The notes beneath the pieces are model-generated. The model saw nothing but the letters and a program-made list of their open reading frames with translations. It ran no database searches and was not told where the DNA came from. Made by a program: the position numbers and the translations under genes. Positions 34,228-45,206 of a stretch of 64,000 nucleotides of DNA are shown here, piece by piece. The stretch covers positions 72,902,269 through 72,966,268 of the forward strand of contig CM022946.1 of assembly GCA_012931725.1 (NCBI GenBank). The letters are read 5' to 3'. This DNA is from Litsea cubeba (lineage: Eukaryota; Streptophyta; Magnoliopsida; Laurales; Lauraceae). How positions within the stretch are numbered: position 1 is the first letter of the stretch; each line of letters starts with the position of its first letter.

Positions 34228-34447
34228 TAGTTCATTTGAGAACACAATGCTAGAAATGAAATATTTGCATATCATATCTATTGCTCTATGCTTATACTTC
34301 TTTTCTTGATTCCTTGCCTACTTTCTAATTGGTGGCCTATGTTAGATTCCGCATCTAAAAAAAATGAGATGAGATTTTTTGAAAATTTCTGATTCTTTGA
34401 ATTTATTTCCACTCTTTCTCTTTTCAACAAAAAAGAAAACAAAAAAT

Positions 34448-35745
34448 CAGATTTTTCAGTTTGAATTCAAAATTGAGTTACCTTGATCCTTTCCTATCGT
34501 TCATCGTGCTTGCAGAAATGTTGAGCCTGTTCGACTAAGGTTTTGGGCCATCGTTTCTCTTCAATGAGTTCATTAAAGATCTTAAAAAAAAATAAAAAAA
34601 AACCAAAAAATTTGATTTCTCAATTTGAATTCAAAATTGAGAAACCTTGATCCTTTCCTATCGTTCATCGTGCTTACAGAAATGTTGGGCCTTTTCGACT
34701 AAGGTTTTGGCCATCGTTTCTCATCGATGAGTTCATTAAAGATCTAGAAAAAAAAAATAAAAATAAAAAAAATTAGATTTCGCAGTTTGAATTCAAAATT
34801 GAGAAACCTTGATCCTTTCCTATCGTTCATTGTGTTTGCAGAAATGTTGAGCCTGTTCGACTAAGGTTTTGGGCCATCGTTTCTCTTCGATAAGTTCATT
34901 AAAGATCTAGAAAAAAAAATTAGATTTCTCAGTTTGAATTAAAAATTCAGAAACCTTGATCCTTTCCTGTCGTTTATCGTGCATACAGAAATGTTGAGCC
35001 TGTTTGACTAAGGTTTTGGGCCATCGTTTCTCTTCGATGAGTTCATTAAAGATCTAAATATATATATATATATAAAGACATAGACCACTAAGGTTAAACC
35101 AACTGCGTTCTTTGATCATGGTTGATTCAAGAAAAGCCTTGTCCAGAGTGTGGAGACAGCTTGACTATTCTAGGCAAGGGTCCTCCAAACGGGTTCATTA
35201 AGTAATCCTACCCTTACCTGGGGGCAATTCTATCAATCGAGATTTCATAAGACCGGGTTAGGAGGCCTATATGTACTTTCTGGTCTTTTAAATAAAAAAT
35301 TTTTTCAAAAATAAAATTTTAAAAAATAAAAATTTTAAAATAAAAAATAAAATAAAATAAAATTTTCAAAAAAAAATCTTAAAAAAAATAAATAAATAAA
35401 AACATTTTTTTTAAAAAAAATTCTTGAAAAAAAAATCTTCAAAAAAAAAAAAATTCCGTCATTTTGGGTTTAGATTGGAGAAATCTTGGTCTCCTCCTTT
35501 CTGAGCACTGGCGCTCGCGGAAATCGCTGAGCCCGTGTTCAGATTGGAGTGCCTTTTGCTCTCTTTGATGAACCCGATATTGGCCTTTCAAAAAGAAAAA
35601 AACTCGTCATTTTTTTATTCAGATCCAAGAAATTATGGTTCATTTCTTTCTGAGCACTGATTCTCGCGGAAATCACTGAGCCCCTGTTCAGATTGGAATA
35701 CCATCTACTCTCTTTGATGAATCTAATCTTGACCTTTCAAAACAG
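34448..35745 (+). repeat. leader repeat arrays, copy C
   Basis: Four ~150-bp units (34448-35052) contain GAGCCTGTTCGACTAAGG or close variants. A/T-rich runs follow (35285-35455), then two ~135-bp units at 35457-35590 and 35606-35745 with TTCTGAGCACTG and GAGCCC. This is the same arrangement as copy B. Confidence 0.8.
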
Positions 35746-36134
35746 AGAATCTCATCTCATGGATGCAGTCTTCAAACATTTGTGTCTAGCAATACTAGTA
35801 CGCCCTTTCATGGTCTACTGTATTCGCGACCGGCACATTTGTAGCTCCTACTTTATATTCTTCTTACCTCGAGCAAGCTCAGCTTCTCGATAAGTCGAAT
35901 TTAAGTTCACAATTGCTTCTAGCAGTCACTGGGACGCTCATTCTGGGCTTACCATACCTACGATCAGAACAATAGTACCCTCTATGGTGTTTTGCCTTCT
36001 TCATATTGCTTGGGTCATCTCCCTCGAGCAATTTGAAAAGACAAAACCATAGAACTTCCCATTTATGATCATTATATTCTTGTGATTACTAATGGATGTG
36101 GTCTTGTTTCAGAGATTTTTCGAAAAAACTAACA

Positions 36135-39100
36135 ATGGCAGCATCGCTTACCATTACTTTCAACGAGAACAAGCACCAACTCATGCTTCAACAGAAGCAA
36201 ACTACGCGCACCTACAAGCGCCCCATCAGCTGCTGAAACATCAACTCCCTCGGCAACTCTCTGAACTCCGGGTCGACCTCGACTCCCCGGACTATTATCT
36301 TTGGGACGCTGGGACCATTCCCACTTCCCGAGGAACAAACTGCTCCCTCCAAGAAGCAGAAACTCGCCTCTCAACGTGTCACTACCGTGACACCAAAGGT
36401 GAGCACTAGAAGGCCCGAAGCCCGTGGCAGCCCCACGAAGCCTCAACCCTCAAACGACCAGGTCTATCCCAAGACTTGGTCCCCAAGACCTTCACCAAAA
36501 CAAAGAAGGTCCCAAACATCCACCAAGCCAGCATTCCTGGCCCCACTCAAGGAGAACCAATACTACCCTCTTGCCTACATGAAAGAGGAGAGACCCATCT
36601 CCAATCTGACTCTCAAGTCAACCCAGCATGAGCCGGTTTGTTCGTACAAGCACAAAATCAAGTCAAGCATCACAAGGCCTCTGCAAACACCTGCTAAGGC
36701 CTACAAACCTGCAGTTCGACCCTTTATCTCTGCAGGGGCCGAACTCCAAAAATTCAAAGCTTCGCTGCAAGAGGTGAAGGACCGGGTTCGTATCCTGTCC
36801 TTGCCCAGCTACAAAGAAGACAAGCTCGGCTACTGCACCGGAGGGAGCACATCCTTCATCGTCAAAGCCCAGCCAGAGCTGACCGAAGCTCAGTTGCTCG
36901 TCGTATACGCCACCGTGAGTCGTATCGGGAAAAGAGACTAGAGAAGCAAAGGACCCAGCCTCCTACACTTCAAGTCTCTCCCAAATGGGTCGAAAAAGAT
37001 AGACCCAACCAAGCTGCTGACGTCCATATGGTTGGAAAAACCAGAAGACGCCAAAAGTCAGCAACAAAAATCCATGTCAGACATTCGATGACCCGCAGCA
37101 TCTCCAGGACAAGAAGACATTCAGAAGAATCCCCTGCTCCTTCAAGCAAATGACGGCAGAGTGATCCTTCCTCAAGCTCTTCTTTAAAAAGAATGAGCCC
37201 CAGCTCAGCTAGCAGGACAGTTTCTTCGTTCAAATCACGAAGGATGAACGTCTTGGCTAAAAATTCTGAGCACCATCCCGCAATCCACCTCAAGATGATG
37301 CGATCACCCGCATCCAGTAGTTGGAACAAGGCAAACAGAGGATTGAAACTCTGATGGAAAACCTTCTCCTCACCTTCCAAAATCAGGCGAACAATGAACC
37401 TCCTCCGAATCATCAATACGATGAGGTAAATGGAGAAGAAAATGAGTCACGCGCCCTTACCAAAAAGGACGTAGACAGTTTCCTCGCCAAAGCAAAAGAA
37501 GAGGATATACTCAAGGAGCATGGGATCAAGCCACCATATCCCTTATGGATGGACTCGGTCCCGTTCCCTACAAAATTCAAGCATCCTACTCTCCAAACAT
37601 ATACGGGGAAAGGATCAGCTAGACAGCACGTCATTCACTTCAAGATCTTGACGGGAGCTATCGCGGATCAAGATGCACTCAAGATCCGCCTCTTTGCAAG
37701 TACCCGAAAAGGTACGGCCTTCGATTGGTACTCCACTCGGCCGGAGGACTCCATCCAAAATTGGGCCATGCTAGAGACACGCTTCCTGACTCACTTCAAA
37801 GGTGAGGATCATCCCGCTACTATGGCTCAGCTATGCAACCTATAACAGGGGGAGAATGAGTCAACATATGACTTCATTCACAAGTGGAAAGCAATGGCCT
37901 AAAAATGCTCTGATGTATTGCCACAAGCGTCGCTAGTCGACATCTACCGAAACAACATGAGAGCTAGAATCCGCTCCATGATCATCGGCAACAAATCAAA
38001 AAACCTGGGAGAACTCCTAGAAGCTTCCATGGAAGCTGAAATGGTGATTAAAGACCTCAACAGTCAGAAATCATTAAGAAAAGAGCCAACCGCCATTGCA
38101 ACCTCTAAACCAAAGAAGAAAGAGGTCCTCAATGTGCAGACCAAGTCAGCTCCTCAGCCACCAAAGAAAGCTGAAAACAAAGTTGCGGGTAAGAGACCTG
38201 AACTCTCAGATGCCTTCAAAGAACGAGTAGAGAAGAAATACCCGTTTGATGAAGATGTTGATGAAATCTTCGGGGCTCTTGTGACAAACGACAAGCTCAC
38301 CTTGCCTGAACCAAAAAGACTGGGTGATGTTGGCAAAACCAATGATCCTCGGTACTGTCCATACCACCAGATGATCTCGCATCCTCTCAATCAATGCTTC
38401 GTTGTGAGGGAGAAAATAAACGAGATGTGGAAAAATGGAGTCATCACCTTTGAAAAAAACTATGGGTCTGCCTCCGTCAACATGGTGACATGTAGACAAA
38501 CATCAAAATCACCGAAGAAGAAGATCACTACTTCCTTCAAGGTGATAAACTCAATCCAAGCATCCGAGGAACTGGTTCCTTACCTGACACCAGACGGACA
38601 ACCCATATGGGTACATCCTGATCTTCTGGAAGATAAAAATTGGGAGGTCGCGAAAACAAAGCCTATAGCTCAGCAGCGAGGGTAGGCTAGGAAACATCTC
38701 CTCAAGCTCAAAAGGCAAGAGAAGATCCAGCCAAAACAAGAAGTCAAAGAAAAGGCAGAGGCTTCCTTTACCGCTTCACTGGAGGCAACAAAAACATCCA
38801 TTCCAGAGACTTCAAAGGGGGTAAGAAAATTCACTCTCAGTGATTTCATGCCACCTCAATTCAAAGAAGCCACGCAGGAGGCATCAACTCCTGCAATTTG
38901 GTAGTTGGATTCTCCATTGATGGATACGAGTCCAGCGACACCGATGATGGATTCGAATCCAACTACACAAACGAGTGGGAAGAGTCCCTTGAAATAGGAG
39001 AATACCTCTCCGATGAAGAATGGGTTCCTGAGAATCATCTTATGCCAATAATCTGGTATAACCCCCTACAGCCACAAGGGTCCTGGTCTGATGATGAAGA

Positions 39101-40145
39101 AGACCAAGAGGCTGTACAAGAAAGTGCTGTTGAACCAGCACCCCTCATTGCTCTAGTAGAAATCAACAATGTTGAGCCACAAAGAGTTGATGAAGAAGAA
39201 GATTTGGCTCCCATGCCTGATCTTGAAGAATATGCAAGGATCTTGCAGTGTCTCGCTTTAGAACAAGAGTAAGACCGTGTCAACGAGCCTCCTCGCAATC
39301 CAGAGCCCGAAGTCCCTGAAGGCCATCAGGTACGTCCTCCCTTAACTCCTGAAAATGGAGAAAATTGCTGGATAGACGATCCTCTTACATCCGAGGATGA
39401 GTCTGACTCCGATCAGGCAACGTCTCCTGTCAGAGCTTCCTGTAATGTGATAATTCTGGATTATAGCTCTTCTGAAGCATCGTGTGATGAGAGCACTTAC
39501 ACTCCGGCGACGCCTAGCAATGTATCTTCTGGAGCCACCTCGTCTCACGTGACTTTCACTGAGATGACACCCTCTCAGGTTTCTTCTCCTGAGACTGTGA
39601 CTTCAAAGTTCACACCCTTCCTGATTGAAGAATTCCCAGCTATAAATGCTTGGGACAATGAATTGGTCAACAAAGAAGAAAGGTTGCTGGATGCTGTTCA
39701 GGACTTGTTCCCGGAAAATGCTCCGTGCAACACAATCACTGAGGATGGCAACTCCGCTGCTGATACATCCTCAGCAAATGAAAAACGACAGCCTCTTGAT
39801 CCTGAAGACAATCTTCCAAACAAAGACCCTTCTCAAGAAGCTCTCGAAGTTGGTAGAGGCACCCGCTCTGGCTGGGACTACCACAAAAATTACAATCAAT
39901 CTTCCTTTACATATGTAAATCCTTCGGGAAAAGATGTTTTAAGCGCCCCTAATGGCAACAATGATGAACATGCAGGCCCTAAGGAGGCTTTCAAGTATGA
40001 CTTGATTGAACACTTCAAGCACATACCTGCACGTCTGCACATCCTAGATTTGTTGCGAATGTCTCCGCACACTCGTGATAATCTCATTTCAGAATTACAA
40101 AAGCTGAATAAGGATGTCAACAAACATGCCGCGCAAGTCCTCTAA
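36135..40145 (+). pseudogene. gag: gag polyprotein, copy C
   Basis: It begins MAASLTITFNENKH at 36135 and is readable to 40145 in several frames. Pieces are 36387-36941 (N-terminal basic region), 37321-37845 (start of capsid, without the frameshift of copy B), 37918-38685 (capsid end and YCPYHQMISHPLNQCF) and 38898-40145 (acidic C-terminal part). Stops include TAA at 37843-37845 and TAA near 37900, each where copy B has a sense codon, and a TAG near 38683-38685. The two copies allow the ancestral frame to be followed, but neither is intact. Confidence 0.75.
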
Positions 40146-40151
40146 ATTGAA

Positions 40152-40604
40152 ATGGATTACGGGGTCAAAAACTCAGAAGCTTCCTCAAAGGGAGAAAAGA
40201 AGAAAACTGTGGGATCATGCATTGAATGCCTCTCGGATAAAAAAGCAGCCAGTGCAACCATCGCCTTCACAAAGGACGACCTCCTACTTGGCGAAACAAG
40301 GCACAACCGACCCCTGTACTTCACAGGGTACATTAAGGAAATGCCTATTCACAGAGTTCAGATCGACCCAGGTTCTGCACTCAACCTCATCTCCACATCG
40401 GCTCTAGAAGAGTTGGGCATCCCACCCAGCAAGCTGAGCCACACATCTGTATCTATCTTTGGATAAGATGGGAGTACTCAAAGGCCTATCGGCAAAATCA
40501 GGTTCAAGTTGCAGATCGGTGATCTTATCTCTGAGGTCACAGTGTATGCAATAAAAACCCCTTCATGCTACAACATCCTTCTCGGACACCCTTGGATCCA
40601 CGAG
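40152..40604 (+). pseudogene. retropepsin fragment, copy C
   Basis: It contains HNRPLYFTGYIKEMP and the active-site block IDPGSALNLISTSALEELG, in which Ser of Asp-Ser-Gly is Pro. TAA at 40464-40466 (SIFG then stop) breaks it. The sequence continues to CYNILLGHPWIHE and is then joined abruptly, at about 40604, to the RT-RNase H connection. All of RT is missing. Confidence 0.8.
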
Positions 40605-41791
40605 TGTTAGCTGCTCCTACCATTGGAAAACCATTCATCTTGTACACAAGAGCCCTTGATCACTCTCTGGGAGCTCTGCTTGCACAAGAAAATGATCAAA
40701 GAAAAGAAGATGCTCTATATTACCTCATCCACATGCTAGTAGGTGCAGAGCATCGCTACTCTCCAGTCGAAAAAGAATGTCTTGCAGTGATGTTCGCCAT
40801 ACAAAAGCTGCGTCACTACTTGCTTTCCAACACAGTCTACCTGGTCTCGAGGGTCAACCTCTTGAAGGTCCTTATCACAAAGGCAGGTTCTCTCGATGCT
40901 CGACCGGCAAAATGGTCCATCCTTCCGTTACAATTTGATATTAGGTATGTACCACAAAAGGCAATCAAAGGGCAAGCTCTAGCGGACTTCCTCGCAGAGC
41001 ATCCATTGCCTAAAGATTCTCCACTCATAGATGATCTCCCAGACGAACCAGTCTACAATGTGGAGACTTTCTCCCAAAATGCTTCCTGGGACATGTACTT
41101 TGATGGTGCGACCAGGACAAATGAAAAAAGACAGCTGATCTCGGGAGTTGGCATCCTCTTTATTAGCCCCGACAAATACATGATTCCACACGCTTTCTCG
41201 CTACTGGAACCATGCACCAATAATGGAGCTGAATATCAAGCTCTGATCCTAGGATTGGAACTCGCCATCGAATCTGGTATCACCATGCTGGAAGTCTTTG
41301 GAGACTCTCAACTGATCGTCAACCAGATGAATCAGAAATTTGAAGTCAGGAAGCCAGATTTACTGCCTTACTGCAACAAAGCACAATCGCTTCTGCAAAA
41401 GTTTGACATCTGTCACATCACCCACATTCGTAGAGGTGAAAACATAGGTGTAGATGCCCTGGCTGGACTGGCCACTTCTATGGCAATCCAGAAAGGGGAA
41501 AACATGCAAATCACAGTGTGCGAAAGAAGAATACTTCCTCCTCTTAACACATATCAAGCAGTTGCTGAATGCCACCAAGTGGTTGGAAGTCGGATTTCAA
41601 TCCTTCAAACTTCAATCGGTGACTGGAGGGATCCGTTCATTGATTACATTATGTTCGGAATCCTACCTGAAGATCCAAAAGAACGGGTAAGCATCCAAAG
41701 GCGAACCCCAAGCTTTCATTTGGATATTCCTTCAAAAATCCTTTACAGGAAATCCTTCAACGGAGTACTTCTACACTGCTTGTCACAATAA
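40605..41791 (+). CDS. Gypsy RNase H plus archaeal-type RNase H, copy C
   Basis: The first part (LAAPTIGKPFILYTRALDHS, ...EHRYSPVEKECLAVMFAIQK) is the ordinary Gypsy RNase H in degenerate form. The second, from WDMYFDGATRTNEKRQLISG through CTNNGAEYQALILGLELAIE and FGDSQLIVNQM, is the archaeal-type RNase H that defines the Tat lineage. Its acidic residues (D in YFDGA, E in GAEY, D in GDSQ) are present. The frame is open for about 395 codons and ends at TAA 41789-41791. After that stop the same frame runs on as integrase, so one nonsense mutation splits the polyprotein. Confidence 0.85.
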
Positions 41792-42880
41792 GAGGCTGAA
41801 GAAACACTCAAAGAAGTTCATGCTGGTCTTTACGGACCTCGTCAGGCTGGTCCCAAGCTCTATGATCAGATAAAAAGGTTAGGTTATTACTGGCCTACCA
41901 TGGTAGCTGACGCAATGCAATTTGCTAAGCGTTGCCAACAATGCCAAGTTCATGGAGACTACATTCACATGCCTCCAAAATGGCTGCATCCTACATCGAT
42001 CTCATGGCCTTTCGAAGCCTGGGGTATGGACATCATAGGTTCTATTTCTCCTCCTTCAAGCAAAAGTCATCGCTTCATCTTCGCCGCTACGGATTATTTC
42101 TCCAAGTGGTCAGAAGCATTTGCGTTCAACAAAATGAAGACCTCATCAGTCCTTCAGTTCCTGCGCACCAACATCATTTGTCATTTCGGCATACCCAAAA
42201 GATTCGTCCATGATAACGGACCACAATTTCGGGATCATCGATTCTACAGGTTCTGCGACAAATACAAAATCCAAAGCTGTCCTTCGACTCCATACAATCC
42301 GGCAGCAAACGGATTAGCAGAAGCTTTCAACAAGACACTCTGTAAAATCCTCAAAAAAATGGTCTCTAGTCACAAAAAAGACTGGAGAGACAAAATGTCT
42401 GAAGCTTTGTGGGCCTATCGAACCACCGTTCGAAGACCAACCCGTAGCACACCATTCTCCTTGGTCTATGGATGCAAAGCTGTCGTGCCCTTGGAAGTAC
42501 AAATTCCTTCCTTGAGGGTATCTTTGCAAAATGACATGACTCAAGAAAGCAATGTCAAATTGCGACTCCATGAGCTAGACAATCTCGATGAGAGACGGCT
42601 CGAAGCTCAACAAAGCATTGAACTTTACCAAGCACGCATGGCAGGATCTTTCGATAAAAAGGTCAGGCAACGCGCCTACAAAAAGGGTGACTTGGTCCTT
42701 GCGGTAAAAAGACCAATGGTCTTCGCTCACAAGTCCAAAGGCAAATTTGAGCCAAAATGGGAGGGACCCTATGTCATCGACAAGGTTTTCTCCAACGGCG
42801 CATACGCACTCCTAAACATGGAAGGTGATAGATGTATGCTGCCTATCAACGGTAAGTTCTTAAAGCGGTACTACCCTTGA
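41792..42880 (+). CDS. integrase, copy C
   Basis: The zinc-binding segment VHAGLYGPRQAG ... CQQCQVHGD has PR where the lineage usually has a second histidine, so metal binding may be lost. The catalytic core shows D in WGMDIIGSISPP, D in RFVHDNGPQFRD and E in NGLAEAFNKTLCK. The C-terminal part ends KGKFEPKWEGPYVIDKVF, a GPY/F-type module. The stop TGA is at 42878-42880. This would insert element cDNA into chromosomes. No internal stop is seen within the core, so it is the best preserved enzyme of this copy. Confidence 0.87.
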   Translation, partial: EAEETLKEVHAGLYGPRQAGPKLYDQIKRLGYYWPTMVADAMQFAKRCQQCQVHGDYIHMPPKWLHPTSISWPFEAWGMDIIGSISPPSSKSHRFIFAATDYFSKWSEAFAFNKMKTSSVLQFLRTNIICHFGIPKRFVHDNGPQFRDHRFYRFCDKYKIQSCPSTPYNPAANGLAEAFNKTLCKILKKMVSSHKKDWRDKMSEALWAYRTTVRRPTRSTPFSLVYGCKAVVPLEVQIPSLRVSLQNDMTQESNVKLRLHELDNLDERRLEAQQSIELYQARMAGSFDKKVRQRAYKKGDLVLAVKRPMVFAHKSKGKFEPKWEGPYVIDKVFSNGAYALLNMEGDRCMLPINGKFLKRYYP

Positions 42881-43214
42881 AGACTTACCCAACTGGGTAA
42901 GAGCAATGCCCGTACGGCCAAAACCGGTTTCCAGGTACACGCTCGCTAAACCCACTCTTTTTAGAATTTTCATGTCAAATGTTGAAATTTCTAGAAACTT
43001 AAACAATGCTTACTTTCATCGTTTCATTGTTCAAAAAGATCCAAGTTTAGGAACCTTTCCCTAACTTGACTAAAATTTTCAACCCTTGAACCCAAAATTC
43101 ATGGTTTGAAACAAAATTCAGATTCAGGGGTTTCCACCCTAGTCCACCCTACCTTTTACCGCCTAAATGGCTTTAGGTAAAAACTTATGACCCTCGTGTC
43201 TTTAAACAAAAAAA
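42881..43214 (+). other. non-coding spacer after integrase
   Basis: Immediately downstream of pol stop, with CCCGTACGGCCAAAACCGG early on and A/T-rich text afterwards. No ORF or recognisable motif is seen. Confidence 0.5.
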
Positions 43215-43690
43215 ATGGTTTTTCAAAAATCACAGGGAAGCGACGCTTAGTCGATACTCGCACAAATCGGAAGCATGCGAACCACGTTCGACACTTCCAA
43301 ATAGCAGGGAAGCGACATTTCGTCGATACTTGCAAAATCCAAAACCGTGGAGATGCAACATTTCAGTTAATATCCACAACCCAAATTTCAAAGGTTCGAA
43401 AAAACCTAAAAAACCATGGAGACGCGACATTTCAGTTGATATCCATAACCTAAAGGTTCGAGAAAACCACAAATTTCAAAAATCGTGGGGAAACGACATC
43501 AAGTCAGTACCCGCAAAACCAAAATTTTTGAAAAAGCAAGGATGCGACATTCCAATGATACTTGCACCCAAATCCGCGAGGATGCGACATTCCATCGATA
43601 CTCGCAACCGAATGAGCAAGGATGCGACATTCCATCGATACTTGCAAGAACATTTAGCAGGGAGGCGACTTTTAGTCGATACTTGCATTT
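43215..43690 (+). repeat. degenerate tandem array, core GCGACATTCCATCGATACTTGCA-like
   Basis: About nine units of 40-65 bases have a core that reads GCGACATTYCATCGATAC followed by TYGCA. Examples are near 43312, 43560, 43585 and 43622. Units drift from GCGACGCTTAGTCGATACTC at the left to GCGACTTTTAGTCGATACTT at the right. The array is non-coding and lies between integrase and the antisense gene's 3' end. Confidence 0.75.
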
Positions 43691-43699
43691 TTTAAAAAG

Positions 43700-43940
43700 C
43701 AAACCGGCTATAAATGCCACAAAATGGCTATAGATGCCACCAAAACAGGCTATAAATGCCACAAACTGGCTATCAATGCCACAAAACAAAACCGGCTATC
43801 ATTGCCACAAAACAAAAAAAATTGGCTTCCAAAAAACCCGGCTATTAATGCCACAAACCCGGCTATAGATGCCACCAAAACTGGCTATCAATGCCACAAA
43901 ATCGGCTTCCATGCCACAAACAAAATATGGCTCCCATGCC
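43700..43940 (+). repeat. GGCTATAAATGCCAC repeat cluster, internal
   Basis: About eleven units of GGCTATAAATGCCACAAAA with variants (ATAGATGCC, ATCAATGCC, GGCTTCCATGCC). This is the same hairpin-forming motif as in the LTR leader of this family, but with CAC after GCC. Confidence 0.8.
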
Positions 43941-44268
43941 AAAACAATCATTTGACAAAAGATTTTCACAAAATGACAAGCTTTTGATCAAATCCCAATT
44001 AGCAATTACTTTTATCACAAAAAGATTTAAGTGAGCGTAGGGATAACAAAAAACAAAAAAAAAAAGCATCCCATTTAGCAATTACTTTCATCACAAAAAG
44101 ATTTAAGTGAGCGTACGGAAAAAAAAAAAGAGTACCAAAAAAATACATGTGGTACCAAAAAAAAAGTGTTAAAAAGCACTACAAAAAAAAAGTACCAAAA
44201 AAATACAAGTGGTACCAAAAAAAATAAGGATAGTTTCTGTTACAAAAAAAAAAAAAAAAAACAGGAGC
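43941..44268 (+). repeat. short duplications and A-runs before antisense gene
   Basis: AGCAATTACTTTTATCACAA to GATTTAAGTGAGCG occurs twice (about 43999-44039 and 44076-44115). AGTACCAAAAAAATACA plus GTGGTACC occurs twice (about 44131-44158 and 44190-44217). On the minus strand this is the region just past the antisense stop codon and ends in T-runs, so it may hold its 3' UTR. Confidence 0.6.
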
Positions 44269-45206
44269 TCAACCAAAAATGGTCTCCAGCCAAGAGTTCA
44301 GCTCCTCAAGCAAACTTTTGGCCTCAGCCTTCAGGGATTCCAAGGCACGCTTCTTCAGGAACTTGCCATGAGATGCTGGAGAATGCTGCAATCCTTCTTT
44401 CACACCGGGAAGCTTATCCCGAGCAGTTCGCCATTGTTTGTTCTCTTCAGACTTCCTTTCAAGAACTCGATCGGCATCTGCAACCAGGCGAATCAAAGCA
44501 CTCTCCCCGTCGCGAGCCTCTGTTATTACAGCCCATTTGGCAGCGACTTGTGCCTGCAGATGCTCAAGACGTTTCCTGGCCTCATCAACCTCCCTATCAA
44601 GGATGTTAAGGTCATGTGTCAGCCCAATGATGGCTAGCTCTTCTAAGTTCTTCTCTCGGACTATCTGCTTCCTGCTTTGTGTAGCCTCATCCAGGTTAGA
44701 CTGAGCCTTATCCGCAGGGTCCAGGAACATCTCCTTGAACAACTGGTCGTCAGGAAAACCCATGGTCTCAAACCATTTGTCACCCAGCTCAATGATCCTA
44801 TCAACGATCGCCCTGGCACCTGTGACATCTAGACCAGCCTCTTCGGCATCACTAAGAATCTCCTGCACATGCTGGATCATGCCAAATCCGGCATCTAAGT
44901 GCCTAGCAAGGAGAGTCTCGATCCAAGAGCTCAGAACCCGCACTACCACCTTCTTCGCAAAAAGAAGAGATGGCCCAGCTAGAGATTCGCTTCGCTCCAT
45001 CGGTCGGCTGCCCACGTCATGCCCCGTTGGAAGAGGAACAAAAGAACTCTTTCTAGTTGGAGCTGCTGGAGAAGGAATTTCAGCACGAGGTATCTCCTCA
45101 ACAGTGTCAGAACTGGTCCCATGAGTCTCTACTTCTGGATCGACCTCTGGCATCCCTTGCTCTGGTTCTGAAGGAAGCGACGGACTCTCCTCTGTCACCT
45201 CAAAAC
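44269..45206 (-). CDS. exon 5 of antisense gene: coiled-coil C-terminus, copy C
   Basis: An uninterrupted frame of about 312 codons starts after acceptor CAG at 45207-45209 and ends at TGA (44269-44271). The first ~60 residues are acidic and proline-rich, then comes KKVVVRVLSSWIETLLARHL, and the remainder is rich in E, K, L and A with heptad-like spacing. Such tails are common at the end of plant-mobile-domain transposon proteins; no enzymatic motif is seen. The methionine at 45213 lies in the intron, so the frame is not an independent gene. Confidence 0.65.

Noticed and set aside
43187..43789. Overlapping ORFs across the spacer repeats of copy C
   Set aside because: They are translations of tandem repeats in several frames on both strands.
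43215..43940. CRISPR-like array (short repeats with spacers)
   Set aside because: Units are degenerate, irregularly spaced and inside a plant retrotransposon; CRISPR is not expected in a nuclear plant genome.
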